From Prevotella sp. (GTDB taxonomy: Bacteria > Bacteroidota > Bacteroidia > Bacteroidales > Bacteroidaceae), in the NCBI GenBank assembly GCA_017538105.1, contig JAFYJN010000063.1:95686-159685 (forward strand): 64,000 bases of DNA, read 5' to 3'. Each line of letters begins with the position of its first letter. The stretch's first letter is position 1. Below, in pieces: positions 27,368 to 35,885 of this stretch. Position numbers and translations under genes: made by a program. The notes beneath the pieces were generated by a model. The model did not search any database, had not been told where the DNA came from, and worked only from the letters and a program-made list of their open reading frames with translations.

Positions 27368-28279
27368 TCATTCGTTGATGGCACCTATGATTTCTTGGAT
27401 GGACTTGCATCCATGGTTATCTAGCCATTGGTTGATGCCCTTGGCCACCTTCACACTCACGGTGGGATCAATGAAGTTGGCCGTTCCAATCTCAATGGCA
27501 GTGGCCCCCGCCATGAAAAACGCGATGGCATCTTCAGTGGAACTGATGCCTCCAAGTCCGATAACAGGTATTTTCACTGCCTTGGCCACCTGCCACACCA
27601 TGCGCAAGGCCACAGGTTTGACAGCTGGTCCGCTCAATCCACCAGTGGCGATGGATAACACCGGCTTTCGCCTTTCTATGTCGATGGCCATGCCCATGAG
27701 CGTGTTGATGAGCGACACGCTGTCGGCCCCCTCTCCTTCACAAGCCTTGGCGATGTCAGCGATGTCCGTGACATTGGGCGACAGTTTCACAATGAGCGTC
27801 TTGTTATAACGCCTTCTTACTGCGCGCACAACACTTGCCGCCCCCTCGGGAGTAACCCCAAAGGCCATGCCTCCCTGTTTGACGTTCGGACAGGAGATAT
27901 TTAGTTCAATAGCCGGTATTTTCTCCAACCCATCCACACGCGCAGCACATTCCGCATAATCGTCGGGAGAGGAACCACTCACGTTGACGATGATATGGGT
28001 ATCGATGTCTTTCACTTGCGGGTAAATATGTTGGCAGAAATAATCCACACCCTTGTTCTGGAGTCCCACACAGTTGAGCATCCCCTGCGCCGTCTCCGCC
28101 ATGCGAGGATAGTCGTTACCCTCTCGTGGATATAGGGTAGTACCCTTGACGATAATGCCCCCCAATTCGTCCAATGACACGAGGTCGGCGAACTCCAGTC
28201 CATAACCGAAGGTGCCCGAAGCAGTGAGCACGGGGTTCTTGAAGGACATGTCATTTATTTTTACATTTATCGCAGCCAT
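27368..28279 (-). CDS. pyrD: Dihydroorotate dehydrogenase, class 1B catalytic subunit
   Basis: Oxidises dihydroorotate to orotate in pyrimidine synthesis, passing electrons through PyrK to NAD. The 303-residue TIM barrel shows [12 protein letters not shown] at the N-terminus, the catalytic Cys in [23 protein letters not shown], and the FMN phosphate site [19 protein letters not shown]. Its start overlaps the end of pyrK by 13 bases, giving a coupled pyrK-pyrD operon, the order typical of class 1B enzymes. Confidence 0.96.
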   Translation of the reverse strand: MAAINVKINDMSFKNPVLTASGTFGYGLEFADLVSLDELGGIIVKGTTLYPREGNDYPRMAETAQGMLNCVGLQNKGVDYFCQHIYPQVKDIDTHIIVNVSGSSPDDYAECAARVDGLEKIPAIELNISCPNVKQGGMAFGVTPEGAASVVRAVRRRYNKTLIVKLSPNVTDIADIAKACEGEGADSVSLINTLMGMAIDIERRKPVLSIATGGLSGPAVKPVALRMVWQVAKAVKIPVIGLGGISSTEDAIAFFMAGATAIEIGTANFIDPTVSVKVAKGINQWLDNHGCKSIQEIIGAINE

Positions 28280-29043
28280 AACAACTTCTTTATGTTAAAC
28301 ACAGGACCCTCCTTGCACACACACACATTCCCTTCGGTGGTCTTCTCCACACAACACAGACAAGCCCCGAGACCGCAGGCCATGGTATTCTCGAGCGACA
28401 CTTCACAAGGGACATCAACACTGTTGGCGAAACGTGCCACCGCCATCATCATCGGTTTGGGTCCACAGGAATAGACGAACGAGAAAGACTCTCGGTTAAG
28501 GATACTGTGGTTGGTGACGAACCCCTGTTCACCCTCCGACCCGTCCTCGGTGGTGATGAAAACCCGTCCGTAGGAGCGGAAGAGTGGGAGCAGCGGCAGG
28601 TCGGAAGCCGTCTTGGCTCCCAGGAGGAACGTGGGTTCCACACCCTTTTCCAAAAGCTGTTCACCCAGATAGAGCAGCGGGGCAACGCCCACGCCCCCCC
28701 CCACGAGCAACGGTTGTCCGTTGACAGCCGAAAGCATAGAGAAGCCTGTACCCAACGGAAGGAGCGTGTTGAGCGTATCGCCAGGCTTTAGGCAAGCCAG
28801 CCTTCTTGTGCCGTCACCCACAACGGCCACGAGGAGCCACAACTCGTTGTTTTTCCTGTCAACGAAATTGATGGAGATGGGGCGACGCAAGAACGTAGTC
28901 GGCGCATCGTCAACCCGTAATTCCACGAACTGTCCAGGCTGCATCTCAGGGAGTGGTTCGGTATCGGTGAGGCGTAACAGGACATAGCGTTCGCCTACCT
29001 TTTCTATACTGTTTACCCTGAGGTCGATTAAATATTTCTTCAT
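28267..29043 (-). CDS. pyrK: Dihydroorotate dehydrogenase electron-transfer subunit
   Basis: FAD- and [2Fe-2S]-containing partner of PyrD. The start at 29043 gives 258 residues beginning [20 protein letters not shown]. The FAD domain has PGQFVELR and RRPISI, the NAD domain [16 protein letters not shown], and the iron-sulfur cluster is bound by Cys in [11 protein letters not shown] and the later VCVCKEGP. The longer in-frame ORF (to 29196) runs through the promoter box at 29104-29097 and is not used. Confidence 0.95.
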   Translation of the reverse strand: MKKYLIDLRVNSIEKVGERYVLLRLTDTEPLPEMQPGQFVELRVDDAPTTFLRRPISINFVDRKNNELWLLVAVVGDGTRRLACLKPGDTLNTLLPLGTGFSMLSAVNGQPLLVGGGVGVAPLLYLGEQLLEKGVEPTFLLGAKTASDLPLLPLFRSYGRVFITTEDGSEGEQGFVTNHSILNRESFSFVYSCGPKPMMMAVARFANSVDVPCEVSLENTMACGLGACLCCVEKTTEGNVCVCKEGPVFNIKKLLWLR

Positions 29044-29059
29044 GTATATGATTCTCTGG

Positions 29060-29104
29060 CATCCTTGCCGCTTCCGAGAAGGATGGTGATTTTTTGCAAA
29101 AGTA
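29060..29104 (-). promoter_or_regulatory. pyrKD promoter box and leader hairpin
   Basis: TACTTTTG on the minus strand (29104-29097) fits the -7 element. The roughly 50-base leader contains a 7-bp stem, CATCCTT with AAGGATG (29085-29079 and 29066-29060), just ahead of the pyrK start. Pyrimidine genes are often controlled in the leader; such a role here is inference. Confidence 0.4.
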
Positions 29105-29194
29105 GAGAAAAAAAGGGAAAAGAGAAAAGAGAAAGGAAAAAAACTTTGATGCCCCTCTCCAACTCCCCATGATGCGACCTCCCTGATTACAAAC

Positions 29195-29218
29195 ATCCCC
29201 CATCTTTCGAAGGGGGAT
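29195..29218 (-). terminator. Hairpin after the XRE regulator gene
   Basis: ATCCCCC (29195-29201) pairs with GGGGGAT (29212-29218), 30 bases past the stop of the regulator. No T-run follows on the minus strand, so termination strength is uncertain. Confidence 0.45.
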
Positions 29219-29247
29219 ATAGAGGAGATATAAACATAGGGTCCTAA

Positions 29248-29712
29248 CTACTTTTTCTGGGGAACGAAAGACTCGTAGGTAAGGTCATCGAAGTAAACAC
29301 GGATCTCAGTGATACTGCGCTTCTGTTTGTTAAATATTTTTACCTCATTTTCGGCCTGATTAATGGGTGTTTCTTTTACACTCGTTTGAATTGCCATTGT
29401 TTTGGGCTGTTTTTGGCGTGTAGTTTGCGGTGTTTGTTGCGGTTCATCGAAGTCGAGTGTGGGCTGTGGGTCCTGATGTTGATCAGATGTTAAGTTTTTG
29501 GCATTCAAAAACATGTCGCCTGTCCCATTAATGAGCCACGAGAGACTTATATTCGGAAATTTCGATTGTATACACTCCACCGTTTTCAAGGTAGGGTTGG
29601 TACGTCCGCCATAGATGCTGCTAAGTGCAGCAGGCGACAGTCCGATATGATGGGCAAACTCACTTTGCGTCATTCCGGTTGTTTCCTGTATCTCTTTAAT
29701 ACGTTCTTTCAT
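29248..29712 (-). CDS. XRE-family transcriptional regulator
   Basis: A 154-residue DNA-binding protein. Residues 1-58 are a Cro/CI helix-turn-helix (MTQSEFAHHIGLSPAALSSI, then GRTNPTLKTVECI), followed by a phrase SWLINGTGDMF that is typical of this Bacteroidota subfamily. The C-terminal half is Gln/Pro/Thr-rich and low in complexity, probably flexible, ending with a short beta segment (EIRVYFDDLTYESFV). Its promoter carries a GTTTAC-GTAAAC palindrome over the -7 box, which suggests autorepression. Its targets are unknown. Confidence 0.85.
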   Translation of the reverse strand: MKERIKEIQETTGMTQSEFAHHIGLSPAALSSIYGGRTNPTLKTVECIQSKFPNISLSWLINGTGDMFLNAKNLTSDQHQDPQPTLDFDEPQQTPQTTRQKQPKTMAIQTSVKETPINQAENEVKIFNKQKRSITEIRVYFDDLTYESFVPQKK

Positions 29713-29759
29713 ACCACAATTTTATGGTTAGTTAGCCAATTAGGGTTATTTTCGTTTTC

Positions 29760-29796
29760 GTTTACAAAGGTAAACACAAATTTTCATTTCTGCAAA
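29760..29796 (-). promoter_or_regulatory. XRE regulator promoter with overlapping palindrome
   Basis: Minus strand: TTTG (29796-29793), 20 bases, TACCTTTG (29772-29765). The palindrome GTTTAC-AAAG-GTAAAC (29760-29775) covers the -7 box. Further GTTTAC copies lie at 29839-29844 and 30142-30147. Confidence 0.6.
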
Positions 29797-30413
29797 TATT
29801 TTTGATATTAAAATTTACTTTTTCGATTGAAAAATCTTGTTTACAAAACTAAATATACAAATTAAAAGTGCAAATTCCAGCAAGTTAATTACATTCCAAT
29901 ATCTTTTATTGATTTCTTTACAATGTAAAAAATGAACGAAACCCTATAACTAACAGGTTTCCAATTAGATATTTTACATTTACATACTCAAATCTACCCA
30001 TTTATGCGTTTTTCTATGCCAAATACCCTTGATTTCTTCTATGAAAATATTATTGGAATTGTATAACATACTGATTAAACTATAATTACAAGCTAATAAA
30101 GCGAACCGCATATTTATCCATTATATTTATAAACTTGGATAGTTTACGTTTTTATATTATGATTTATGTTTGCATTGTTAAATAGTGCGAACGCTGGATG
30201 GCATTACAGTTGTAGATTGTCGGAAGGTTTTGTTGTCTTGTTTTACACAATTAAATGTAAAGGTTTGTTAAACCAATTTTACTAACAGGTTGAAAACCGC
30301 TTATTTTCTGCGTTTTTGGCATTTTCTGCAATTCCGCCCGAACAGCATTGAAATACGCGAGTTTTGAAGGGTTACTACACCGTTGAACTTCTTCTTTTTA
30401 AGCGTTTTAGGTC
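29776..30413. other. AT-rich 640-base stretch with no gene
   Basis: No ORF of useful length in any frame. It holds two direct copies of ACTAACAGGTT (29949-29959 and 30281-30291), scattered GTTTAC sites, a short hairpin GGTTT-GTT-AAACC (30262-30274), and a + strand box TATGTTTG (30165-30172) that could start an RNA near 30177. No known element was recognised. Confidence 0.5.
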
Positions 30414-30439
30414 AAAAAAAAGCATCCATGTAGGATGCT
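30414..30439 (-). terminator. Intrinsic terminator after holA
   Basis: AGCATCC (30421-30427) pairs with GGATGCT (30433-30439); on the minus strand a run of seven or more T follows (30420-30414). It lies 37 bases past the holA stop. Confidence 0.85.
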
Positions 30440-30475
30440 CGTTTCAGATGTAAAAATGGCGGGAAAAGACCATTT

Positions 30476-31510
30476 TCAGTGCAAAATGAAGTATACAAGT
30501 TCCTTAAAAAGTTCGTCCGCACCCGTATTTGGGTTGTCCAGGCCCTTACTTTTGGCGTCTATTTCCCTCATTTTGGAAATTATCTGTAGAGTTTTTGTTC
30601 CCGAGTAGTTTCTCATGGCCGTCACATAGTCCCTTGCCCCCCATTCAGAATTCAATCCGAGGAAGTTCGCCACCGCCTTTTCGTTCCTTTTGTCGGGTGC
30701 ATAATATGCTATCATCAGATTTTGGAAAAAAGAGAAGAGATTTGGGAGAATGGAATAGAGCGAACCAGCCTTCGGATTGTTGTTAAAATATTTTACTATC
30801 TGGTTTGCCTTGAAAACATCCTTATGCACCAAAGCGTTTCTCAGCTCGAACACGTTGAAGTCTTTGCTCACCCCTACCCTATCCTCCACCAGTTCGGGAG
30901 TGATGCGCCTGTCACCATCGTTGAGAGCCACAAGCAGCTTGTCGATTTCCGAAACAATCCTGGGCAGGTCGGCCCCCACATGGTCTTTGATCATCTGCAC
31001 CGCCTTATTGTCGGCCGTGGCCCCTTTCTCCTTGATGTATTGATTGATGAAACTCACCAGTTCGCGGTCGTTCTTCCTGGTGCTTTCGAAAAGCACACCA
31101 ATTTTGGCTGCCTGATTCACGAACTTTTTCCTACGGTCAATTTTCCCCTTGTAGCAAAGCACCAATATGGTGGAAGGCATAATCCTCTCAAAATACTTCT
31201 CCAACGCATCAAAAGAACGCATGTTTTGCGCCTCCTTCACCATGACCACCCTCCGTTCTGCCATCATGGGGTAATCCTTGGCCATGTTCACCAATCTGGC
31301 CGCCCCTTCGGCATTGTCAACATCTATGCCGTAGAGCACAGTCTGGTTGAAGTCACGCTCCTCGGGTTGCAAGGCATGTTCAAGGATATAGTTGGCGATG
31401 GCATCTATATAATAAGGTTCCTCTCCCATCAGAATATAGACTGGAGCGAACACCCCTTTTTTCATGTCGGCCATGATGCCATCGAACGTATTGTTTTTCT
31501 TCTCTGCCAT
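30476..31510 (-). CDS. holA: DNA polymerase III subunit delta
   Basis: Clamp-loader subunit that opens the beta clamp. The start at 31510 gives 344 residues beginning MAEKKNNTFDGIM. Landmarks are PVYILMGEEPYYIDAIANYI (clamp-loader start), FNQTVLYG, ERRVVMVKEAQNM, LVLCYKGKIDRRKKF and the C-terminal collar FFQNLMIAYYAPDKRNEK. The family is poorly conserved, but the order and length fit. It is transcribed from a promoter back-to-back with that of the HsdR_N protein. Confidence 0.92.
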   Translation of the reverse strand: MAEKKNNTFDGIMADMKKGVFAPVYILMGEEPYYIDAIANYILEHALQPEERDFNQTVLYGIDVDNAEGAARLVNMAKDYPMMAERRVVMVKEAQNMRSFDALEKYFERIMPSTILVLCYKGKIDRRKKFVNQAAKIGVLFESTRKNDRELVSFINQYIKEKGATADNKAVQMIKDHVGADLPRIVSEIDKLLVALNDGDRRITPELVEDRVGVSKDFNVFELRNALVHKDVFKANQIVKYFNNNPKAGSLYSILPNLFSFFQNLMIAYYAPDKRNEKAVANFLGLNSEWGARDYVTAMRNYSGTKTLQIISKMREIDAKSKGLDNPNTGADELFKELVYFILH

Positions 31511-31559
31511 TATTTCATCGAACAAATGTTTGAACACGCGGAAAAACAAATAGATTTAT

Positions 31560-31622
31560 TTTGTTCTGCACGCGGTTTTTTCTATCTTTGCAAAGATAAA
31601 GCAAAGCGAGGGAAAAACCAAA
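31560..31622. promoter_or_regulatory. Divergent promoters with back-to-back -7 boxes
   Basis: + strand: TTTG (31560-31563), 19 bases, TATCTTTG (31583-31590). Minus strand: TTTG (31622-31619), 20 bases, TATCTTTG (31598-31591). The two -7 boxes abut and make the perfect palindrome TATCTTTG-CAAAGATA. One side serves holA, the other the HsdR_N gene. Both promoters match the phylum consensus, so the assignment is strong. Confidence 0.8.
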
Positions 31623-31686
31623 TATATTTGAGTTTTCTTCTGTTTGGGCATATTCTTTGCAAGAGACAAGATAAACGCCAATCTAC

Positions 31687-32136
31687 ATGGACACACTCAA
31701 CCTACCATCCTATGCGAGCAAGGTAAAGCAGGAAGGCGGCAGACTGTTCATCTACGACAGTCTACGCAAGAAGTTTGTGGCCCTAACCCCAGAGGAATGG
31801 GTGCGCCAGCATTTCGTGCATTACCTGACTGACCACCTGGGCTATCCCCCTGCCCTATTGGCCAACGAGGTGGAACTTCAGCTTGGCACGAAGAAGCTAC
31901 GTTGCGACAGCGTACTCTATACACAGGAACTCACTCCACGGATGATCATGGAATACAAGGCTCCTAATATCGCCCTTACGCAACGTGTGTTCGACCAGAT
32001 TAGCGACTACAACCTATTGCTCAAGGTAGACTATTTGATAGTGAGCAATGGTCTGCGTCATATCTGTTGCAAGATGGACTATGAACACAATAACTACAGT
32101 TTTTTGGAAGAGATTCCAAAATATGAATTTATTTGA
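31687..32136 (+). CDS. HsdR N-terminal domain protein (HSDR_N_2), standalone
   Basis: A 149-residue protein made only of the nuclease-like N-terminal domain of type I restriction HsdR (PF13588). The PD-(D/E)xK core is visible as LRCDSVLY followed by MIMEYKAPN, with an ISDYNLLLKVDYLIVSNG strand-helix afterwards. No methylase, specificity or helicase gene is nearby, so it is not part of a restriction system. Such standalone proteins are widespread in Bacteroidota; their role is unclear. The gene lies 97 bases after a consensus promoter. Confidence 0.85.
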   Translation: MDTLNLPSYASKVKQEGGRLFIYDSLRKKFVALTPEEWVRQHFVHYLTDHLGYPPALLANEVELQLGTKKLRCDSVLYTQELTPRMIMEYKAPNIALTQRVFDQISDYNLLLKVDYLIVSNGLRHICCKMDYEHNNYSFLEEIPKYEFI

Positions 32137-32157
32137 CAAAATAACATTATTACACCT

Positions 32158-32979
32158 ATGGGTATTTTAAGTTGGATAGGCGGCATTGTCGGTTTTATGG
32201 CCTTTGGTCCTTTGGGCGCACTGGCCGGCTTTGTCTTTGGCTACTTGATGGAAGGAGGCGGTGGCGGTTCTAGCCAGACCCAATACACCAATGGCGATAG
32301 CTATAGCAGTGACAACTTCAACAGGGGCGGCATCAACATGGGCCAGCGCAACAGTTTCCTGTTCTCGCTGCTGGTGCTGTCAGCGCACATCATCCAGGCC
32401 GACGGCAAGATCATGCATTCTGAGATGGAATTTGTCAGGACGTTCCTCCGCAATAATTTTGGCCCATCCGCCGAGCAGCAAGGCAACGACATATTATTGC
32501 GCCTGTTCGAGTTGCGTAAGCAGCAAGACCAGGAGAATCCGTACAAATGGCGACAAACCATCCGCGACTGCTGCAACCAAATAGCCGCCAACACCACGCG
32601 CAGCGAGCGTCTGCAACTGTTGAACCTGTTGGTGTTGATTGCGCAGGTCGACGGCAGCACTCCCACTTCGGAAGTCAACGCCCTTTACGAGGTAGCGCAG
32701 ATGCTTGGTCTCTCCTCCTCCGACGTCGATAGCATGTTGAATCTCGGCCGTGTGGACGAGCCTGACAGCCCCTCCGCCTTGGAGGCCGCCTACAAGGTGC
32801 TGGGAGTCTCTCCCGACGCCACTGATGCCGAAGTGAAAGCAGCCTACCGCAAGATGGCCTTGGAGCACCATCCCGACCGCGTGGGCAAGTTGGGCGATGA
32901 TGTGCGCAAGGCCGCCGAAAAGAAATTCCAGGAAATCAACGCCGCCAAAGAGATTGTGTATAAGGCGAGAGGGCTGTAG
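32158..32979 (+). CDS. TerB/DnaJ-domain membrane-anchored co-chaperone (DjlA-like)
   Basis: A 273-residue protein: a hydrophobic Gly-rich N-terminus (residues 1-35, GFMAFGPLGALAGFVFGY), a TerB domain (about 60-180, FLFSLLVLSAHIIQADGKIMHSEM), and a C-terminal J domain (about 203-270) with the essential HPD in LEHHPDRVG. The layout is that of DjlA, which brings DnaK to the membrane. It lies 21 bases after the HsdR_N gene and is closed by a strong terminator. Confidence 0.9.
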   Translation: MGILSWIGGIVGFMAFGPLGALAGFVFGYLMEGGGGGSSQTQYTNGDSYSSDNFNRGGINMGQRNSFLFSLLVLSAHIIQADGKIMHSEMEFVRTFLRNNFGPSAEQQGNDILLRLFELRKQQDQENPYKWRQTIRDCCNQIAANTTRSERLQLLNLLVLIAQVDGSTPTSEVNALYEVAQMLGLSSSDVDSMLNLGRVDEPDSPSALEAAYKVLGVSPDATDAEVKAAYRKMALEHHPDRVGKLGDDVRKAAEKKFQEINAAKEIVYKARGL

Positions 32980-33024
32980 GTGGGCATAAAAAACACCTGC
33001 CAAGATAGCCAACCATGAATACCC

Positions 33025-33064
33025 AAAAGGCAAGAGAACACCCGAAAATGTTCTCTTGCCTTTT
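33025..33064. terminator. Bidirectional terminator between DjlA-like and zinc-ribbon genes
   Basis: A perfect 16-bp stem (33025-33040 with 33049-33064) with an 8-base loop. The stem itself ends in TTTT on each strand, so it can act for both converging genes. Confidence 0.85.
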
Positions 33065-33112
33065 CTTATAAATAAGACCTTTCAACATTGAAAGGCTCGT
33101 TCAACCTCGGCC

Positions 33113-33943
33113 TTATTCCGCTGTCCCGGGCTCCTCTTTCTTGGTCTTGCGCGTGGCACGTCTACGCTTTGGTTTCTCCTCAGCCTCGGCGGTCTTTACA
33201 CCAGCCAGCTCGGGATCAATCATGATGCGTCCGCAGTATTCGCAGACGATGATTTTCTTGTGCATCTTGATGTCAAGCTGACGCTGGGGTGGGATTTTGT
33301 TGAAGCAACCGCCACAAGCATCACGCTGCACATAGACGATACCCAGACCATTTCGTGCATTCTTGCGGATACGCTCGAAACTGGCCAGCAGGCGCGGTTC
33401 AATCTTCATCTTCAAGTCGTGCGCCTTGTCGCGCAGTTTTTCCTCTTCCTCACGCGTCTCCTGCATGATTTCATCAAGCTCGTCTTTCTTCACTTCGAGA
33501 TCTTTCTTCCGCTCGTCAACAAGCTGTTGGTTGCTTTCGAGGTCTTTCTTCCGTTCCTCCACATGGTTCAAGCCCTCGCGAATCTTCTTGTTGCAGAGCT
33601 CAATTTCCAGTTCCTGGTATTCCACCTCTTTGTTCAGCGTGTCGTATTCTCGGTTATTGCTAACATCATTGAGCTGTTCCTTGTAACGATTCACACGCGA
33701 CTGCGCCTCGGATATTTTCGCTTTGTTCTCGGAGATAGCCTTGTCGAAGGCGTCAATCTCGTCCTGTATCTTTTGGATACGCAGCGAGAGACCTTCTATC
33801 TCGTCTTCCATTTCCTGCACCTCATAGGGAAGTTCGCCCCGAAGCGCCTTTTTCTCATCGATGCTCGAAAGCACCGTTTGCAACTGGTAGAGCGCACTCA
33901 GTCTCTCCTCTACCGTCAAATCTGTAGGATCTTTTTTTGCCAT
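33113..33943 (-). CDS. Coiled-coil protein with C4 zinc ribbon
   Basis: A 276-residue protein (zf-RING_7/CdsZ type). About residues 10-190 are a long antiparallel coiled coil rich in Glu, Lys and Leu. Residues 205-245 form a zinc ribbon with CGGCFNKIPP and VCEYCGRI, and the tail is basic (KPKRRRATRKTKK), as if for nucleic acid. Homologues are thought to work around nucleic acids or secretion; the exact role is not established. It follows nif3 with a one-base gap, an association common in this phylum. Confidence 0.88.
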   Translation of the reverse strand: MAKKDPTDLTVEERLSALYQLQTVLSSIDEKKALRGELPYEVQEMEDEIEGLSLRIQKIQDEIDAFDKAISENKAKISEAQSRVNRYKEQLNDVSNNREYDTLNKEVEYQELEIELCNKKIREGLNHVEERKKDLESNQQLVDERKKDLEVKKDELDEIMQETREEEEKLRDKAHDLKMKIEPRLLASFERIRKNARNGLGIVYVQRDACGGCFNKIPPQRQLDIKMHKKIIVCEYCGRIMIDPELAGVKTAEAEEKPKRRRATRKTKKEEPGTAE

Positions 33944-33944
33944 G

Positions 33945-34730
33945 TTACAAATAGATTATGGGATTGGTGTTCACCTGACTCAGCACACATCTGACCTTGG
34001 GACACTTCTCCTCGATGATTGACTTGAATATTTCCTTTGTGTATTGTTCGCTTTCGTAATGACCGATGACGCATATCTGTATCTGCTGCTCATGGTCGAA
34101 ATAGTCGTGATAGTGCATCTCGCCGGTAATGAAGGCATCCGCCTCCTGAGCTATGGCATCACCGAGGAGGAAAGCACCGGCACCGCCGCAGATAGCCACA
34201 CGGCGTATGGGTCGTTCAAGTAGCTGGTTGGCATGCACACACTTCACGCCAAAGCATGCCTTCACCTCCTGGATAAAATCTTCGGCGCTCATGCCTTTGT
34301 CCCATTCACCAACAACGCCACTGCCGCCCTCTATGCCGTCCACCTCTTTCTGAGCGAAAAACCTGACATTTTTCAGTCCCAGTTTTTCGGCAATCTTGAA
34401 GTTCACGCCACCCAGCGCATTGTCCATATTGGTGTGCATGGCGACGATGGTTATCTGGTGTTGAATGGCCTTGATGACCACCCTCTGCACATAATTGGCA
34501 TCGGTGATGCGCTTGAGGGGACGGAAGATGAGTGGATGGTGCGCCACGATGAGGTTGCACCCCTGATCGATAGCCTCGTCGACTACTCGTTCGGTCACGT
34601 CAAGGCACAATAAAGCCCCTGACACTTCCGCTTCTGTCAATCCAACTTGCAGGCCGGCATTATCGAAGTCTTCCTGCAAGGGCAGAGGCGCGAATCGTTC
34701 AAGGGCGCAAAGCACTTCTCTTATTTTCAC
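33945..34730 (-). CDS. Nif3-like dinuclear metal protein (GTP cyclohydrolase I type 2 family)
   Basis: A 261-residue Nif3/YbgI-family protein forming toroidal hexamers with two metals per subunit. Metal ligands are in VAHHPLIF, AMHTNMDNALGG and the C-terminal IGHYESEQYT. The length equals the short form of the family, without the extra central PII-like domain. The function is still debated. It is co-transcribed with the zinc-ribbon gene. Confidence 0.92.
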   Translation of the reverse strand: MKIREVLCALERFAPLPLQEDFDNAGLQVGLTEAEVSGALLCLDVTERVVDEAIDQGCNLIVAHHPLIFRPLKRITDANYVQRVVIKAIQHQITIVAMHTNMDNALGGVNFKIAEKLGLKNVRFFAQKEVDGIEGGSGVVGEWDKGMSAEDFIQEVKACFGVKCVHANQLLERPIRRVAICGGAGAFLLGDAIAQEADAFITGEMHYHDYFDHEQQIQICVIGHYESEQYTKEIFKSIIEEKCPKVRCVLSQVNTNPIIYL

Positions 34731-34829
34731 GCTGTATATGTTTTGCGGTTTTCCGCGTTTGTGGGTGCAAAGTTAATGTAAAATGACGTAAAAACCAAAT
34801 ATTTAATCCATAATTCTTCATCGCGAAGC

Positions 34830-34862
34830 GACCACCCGTCACTCATCACTCGTCACTCATCA
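34830..34862. repeat. Short tandem TCACTCATCACTCG repeat
   Basis: CGTCACTCATCACTCGTCACTCATCATC just after the first nuclease gene is a short tandem repeat in spacer DNA, like the other low-complexity spacers in this window. No function is apparent. Confidence 0.5.
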
Positions 34863-35819
34863 TCAGTACCTCCATCCGCTGCGGGACCCTCCTCCGCTGC
34901 CACGACGTTCATAATAATACCTTACCGGCACATTCCAGTCACGCACCATGTCTTCGTGTTCCGACGCCTCCACACGCTTCTCCGTATCATCCTTGAGGGA
35001 GGGGAAAAAATCGATGCCCGTGAGCCGCTCCACAGAGTCGATAGGCACCACATATTGGCGGAGGTTGTTCTGTCCGTCCTTGTTTCCTTTGTTGGGCACG
35101 ATGAAAGCGATGGCCTTCGCGTAGTTTTTCATGCAGAGCACCACCTTGAAGAGTGCGTCGGGCACCGCCACCTTGTTACGTCCGATGGTTTTCTTCACCC
35201 CGTCGTAGAAGATAGGACCCGCCACGATATACAAGTCACCATATTGACGTGCCCAATCACGGCACTGCATCTCCAAGTCATTCCATTCCCCTTTGTTCAT
35301 ACCATGGTTCTGCGGGCATACGTTGGTGAAGAGAAACGACTGAATCTGCGCACGGTTGTCCCATTTGTTGTCGCCCGAGGGACACAGGTGTCCGCGGTCG
35401 TAACGTGAATCATAATAGTCTTCATCAGTGGCGCGTGGCCGTGGCACTTCCGTATCCTCACGGAATTCCATCTCCGTTCGTCCGTAGTTGCCGTAGGTAT
35501 GGGCCTTGGTGAGATGCCATGCCACCCAGTTGGCAATGCGCCAGTCTTTGTTGTACGATACGTAATAGCCATCGCGCACCAACAACATATCGGGCCGCCC
35601 TTTCAGTTCGGCCGGTATCTCCATCTTATGTGGACGGTCACTTTTCTTCGTTTCCGTTTTCTGTGCAGCCTGCTCAGCCGCCTGTGTGTCGAAGAAGCCC
35701 GTCGCCTCGTCGCTGTCGCGCTGGGTGGTGTCACTCCCCTGCTCCGTCGTTGTATTCCGGCATGCCACAGCCATGAAAGCGAGGAGTAAAGAAAATAGTA
35801 TGTATCGTATCGTTTTCAT
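34863..35819 (-). CDS. DNA/RNA non-specific endonuclease, lipoprotein
   Basis: A 318-residue secreted nuclease of the NucA/Serratia nuclease family (Endonuclease_NS). The signal ends at lipobox MAVAC, so it is lipid-anchored. The active-site motif is YDRGHLCPSGDN (catalytic His in DRGH), followed by the metal-site region LFTNVCPQNHGMNKGEWNDLE. It probably scavenges nucleic acid or breaks down extracellular DNA. The start is one of three adjacent ATGs (35819, 35822, 35825); a TATCTTTG box lies at 35855-35848. A paralogue lies directly upstream. Confidence 0.92.
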   Translation of the reverse strand: MKTIRYILFSLLLAFMAVACRNTTTEQGSDTTQRDSDEATGFFDTQAAEQAAQKTETKKSDRPHKMEIPAELKGRPDMLLVRDGYYVSYNKDWRIANWVAWHLTKAHTYGNYGRTEMEFREDTEVPRPRATDEDYYDSRYDRGHLCPSGDNKWDNRAQIQSFLFTNVCPQNHGMNKGEWNDLEMQCRDWARQYGDLYIVAGPIFYDGVKKTIGRNKVAVPDALFKVVLCMKNYAKAIAFIVPNKGNKDGQNNLRQYVVPIDSVERLTGIDFFPSLKDDTEKRVEASEHEDMVRDWNVPVRYYYERRGSGGGSRSGWRY

Positions 35820-35885
35820 CATCATCGTCGTTCTTGATTTACGCAGGCAAAGATAACCATTCGCCATGAAAAATGTGTCGGCTCT

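Noticed and set aside
31687-32136. Type I restriction system
   Set aside because: Only the HsdR N-terminal domain is present; no HsdM, HsdS or helicase region exists in the window.
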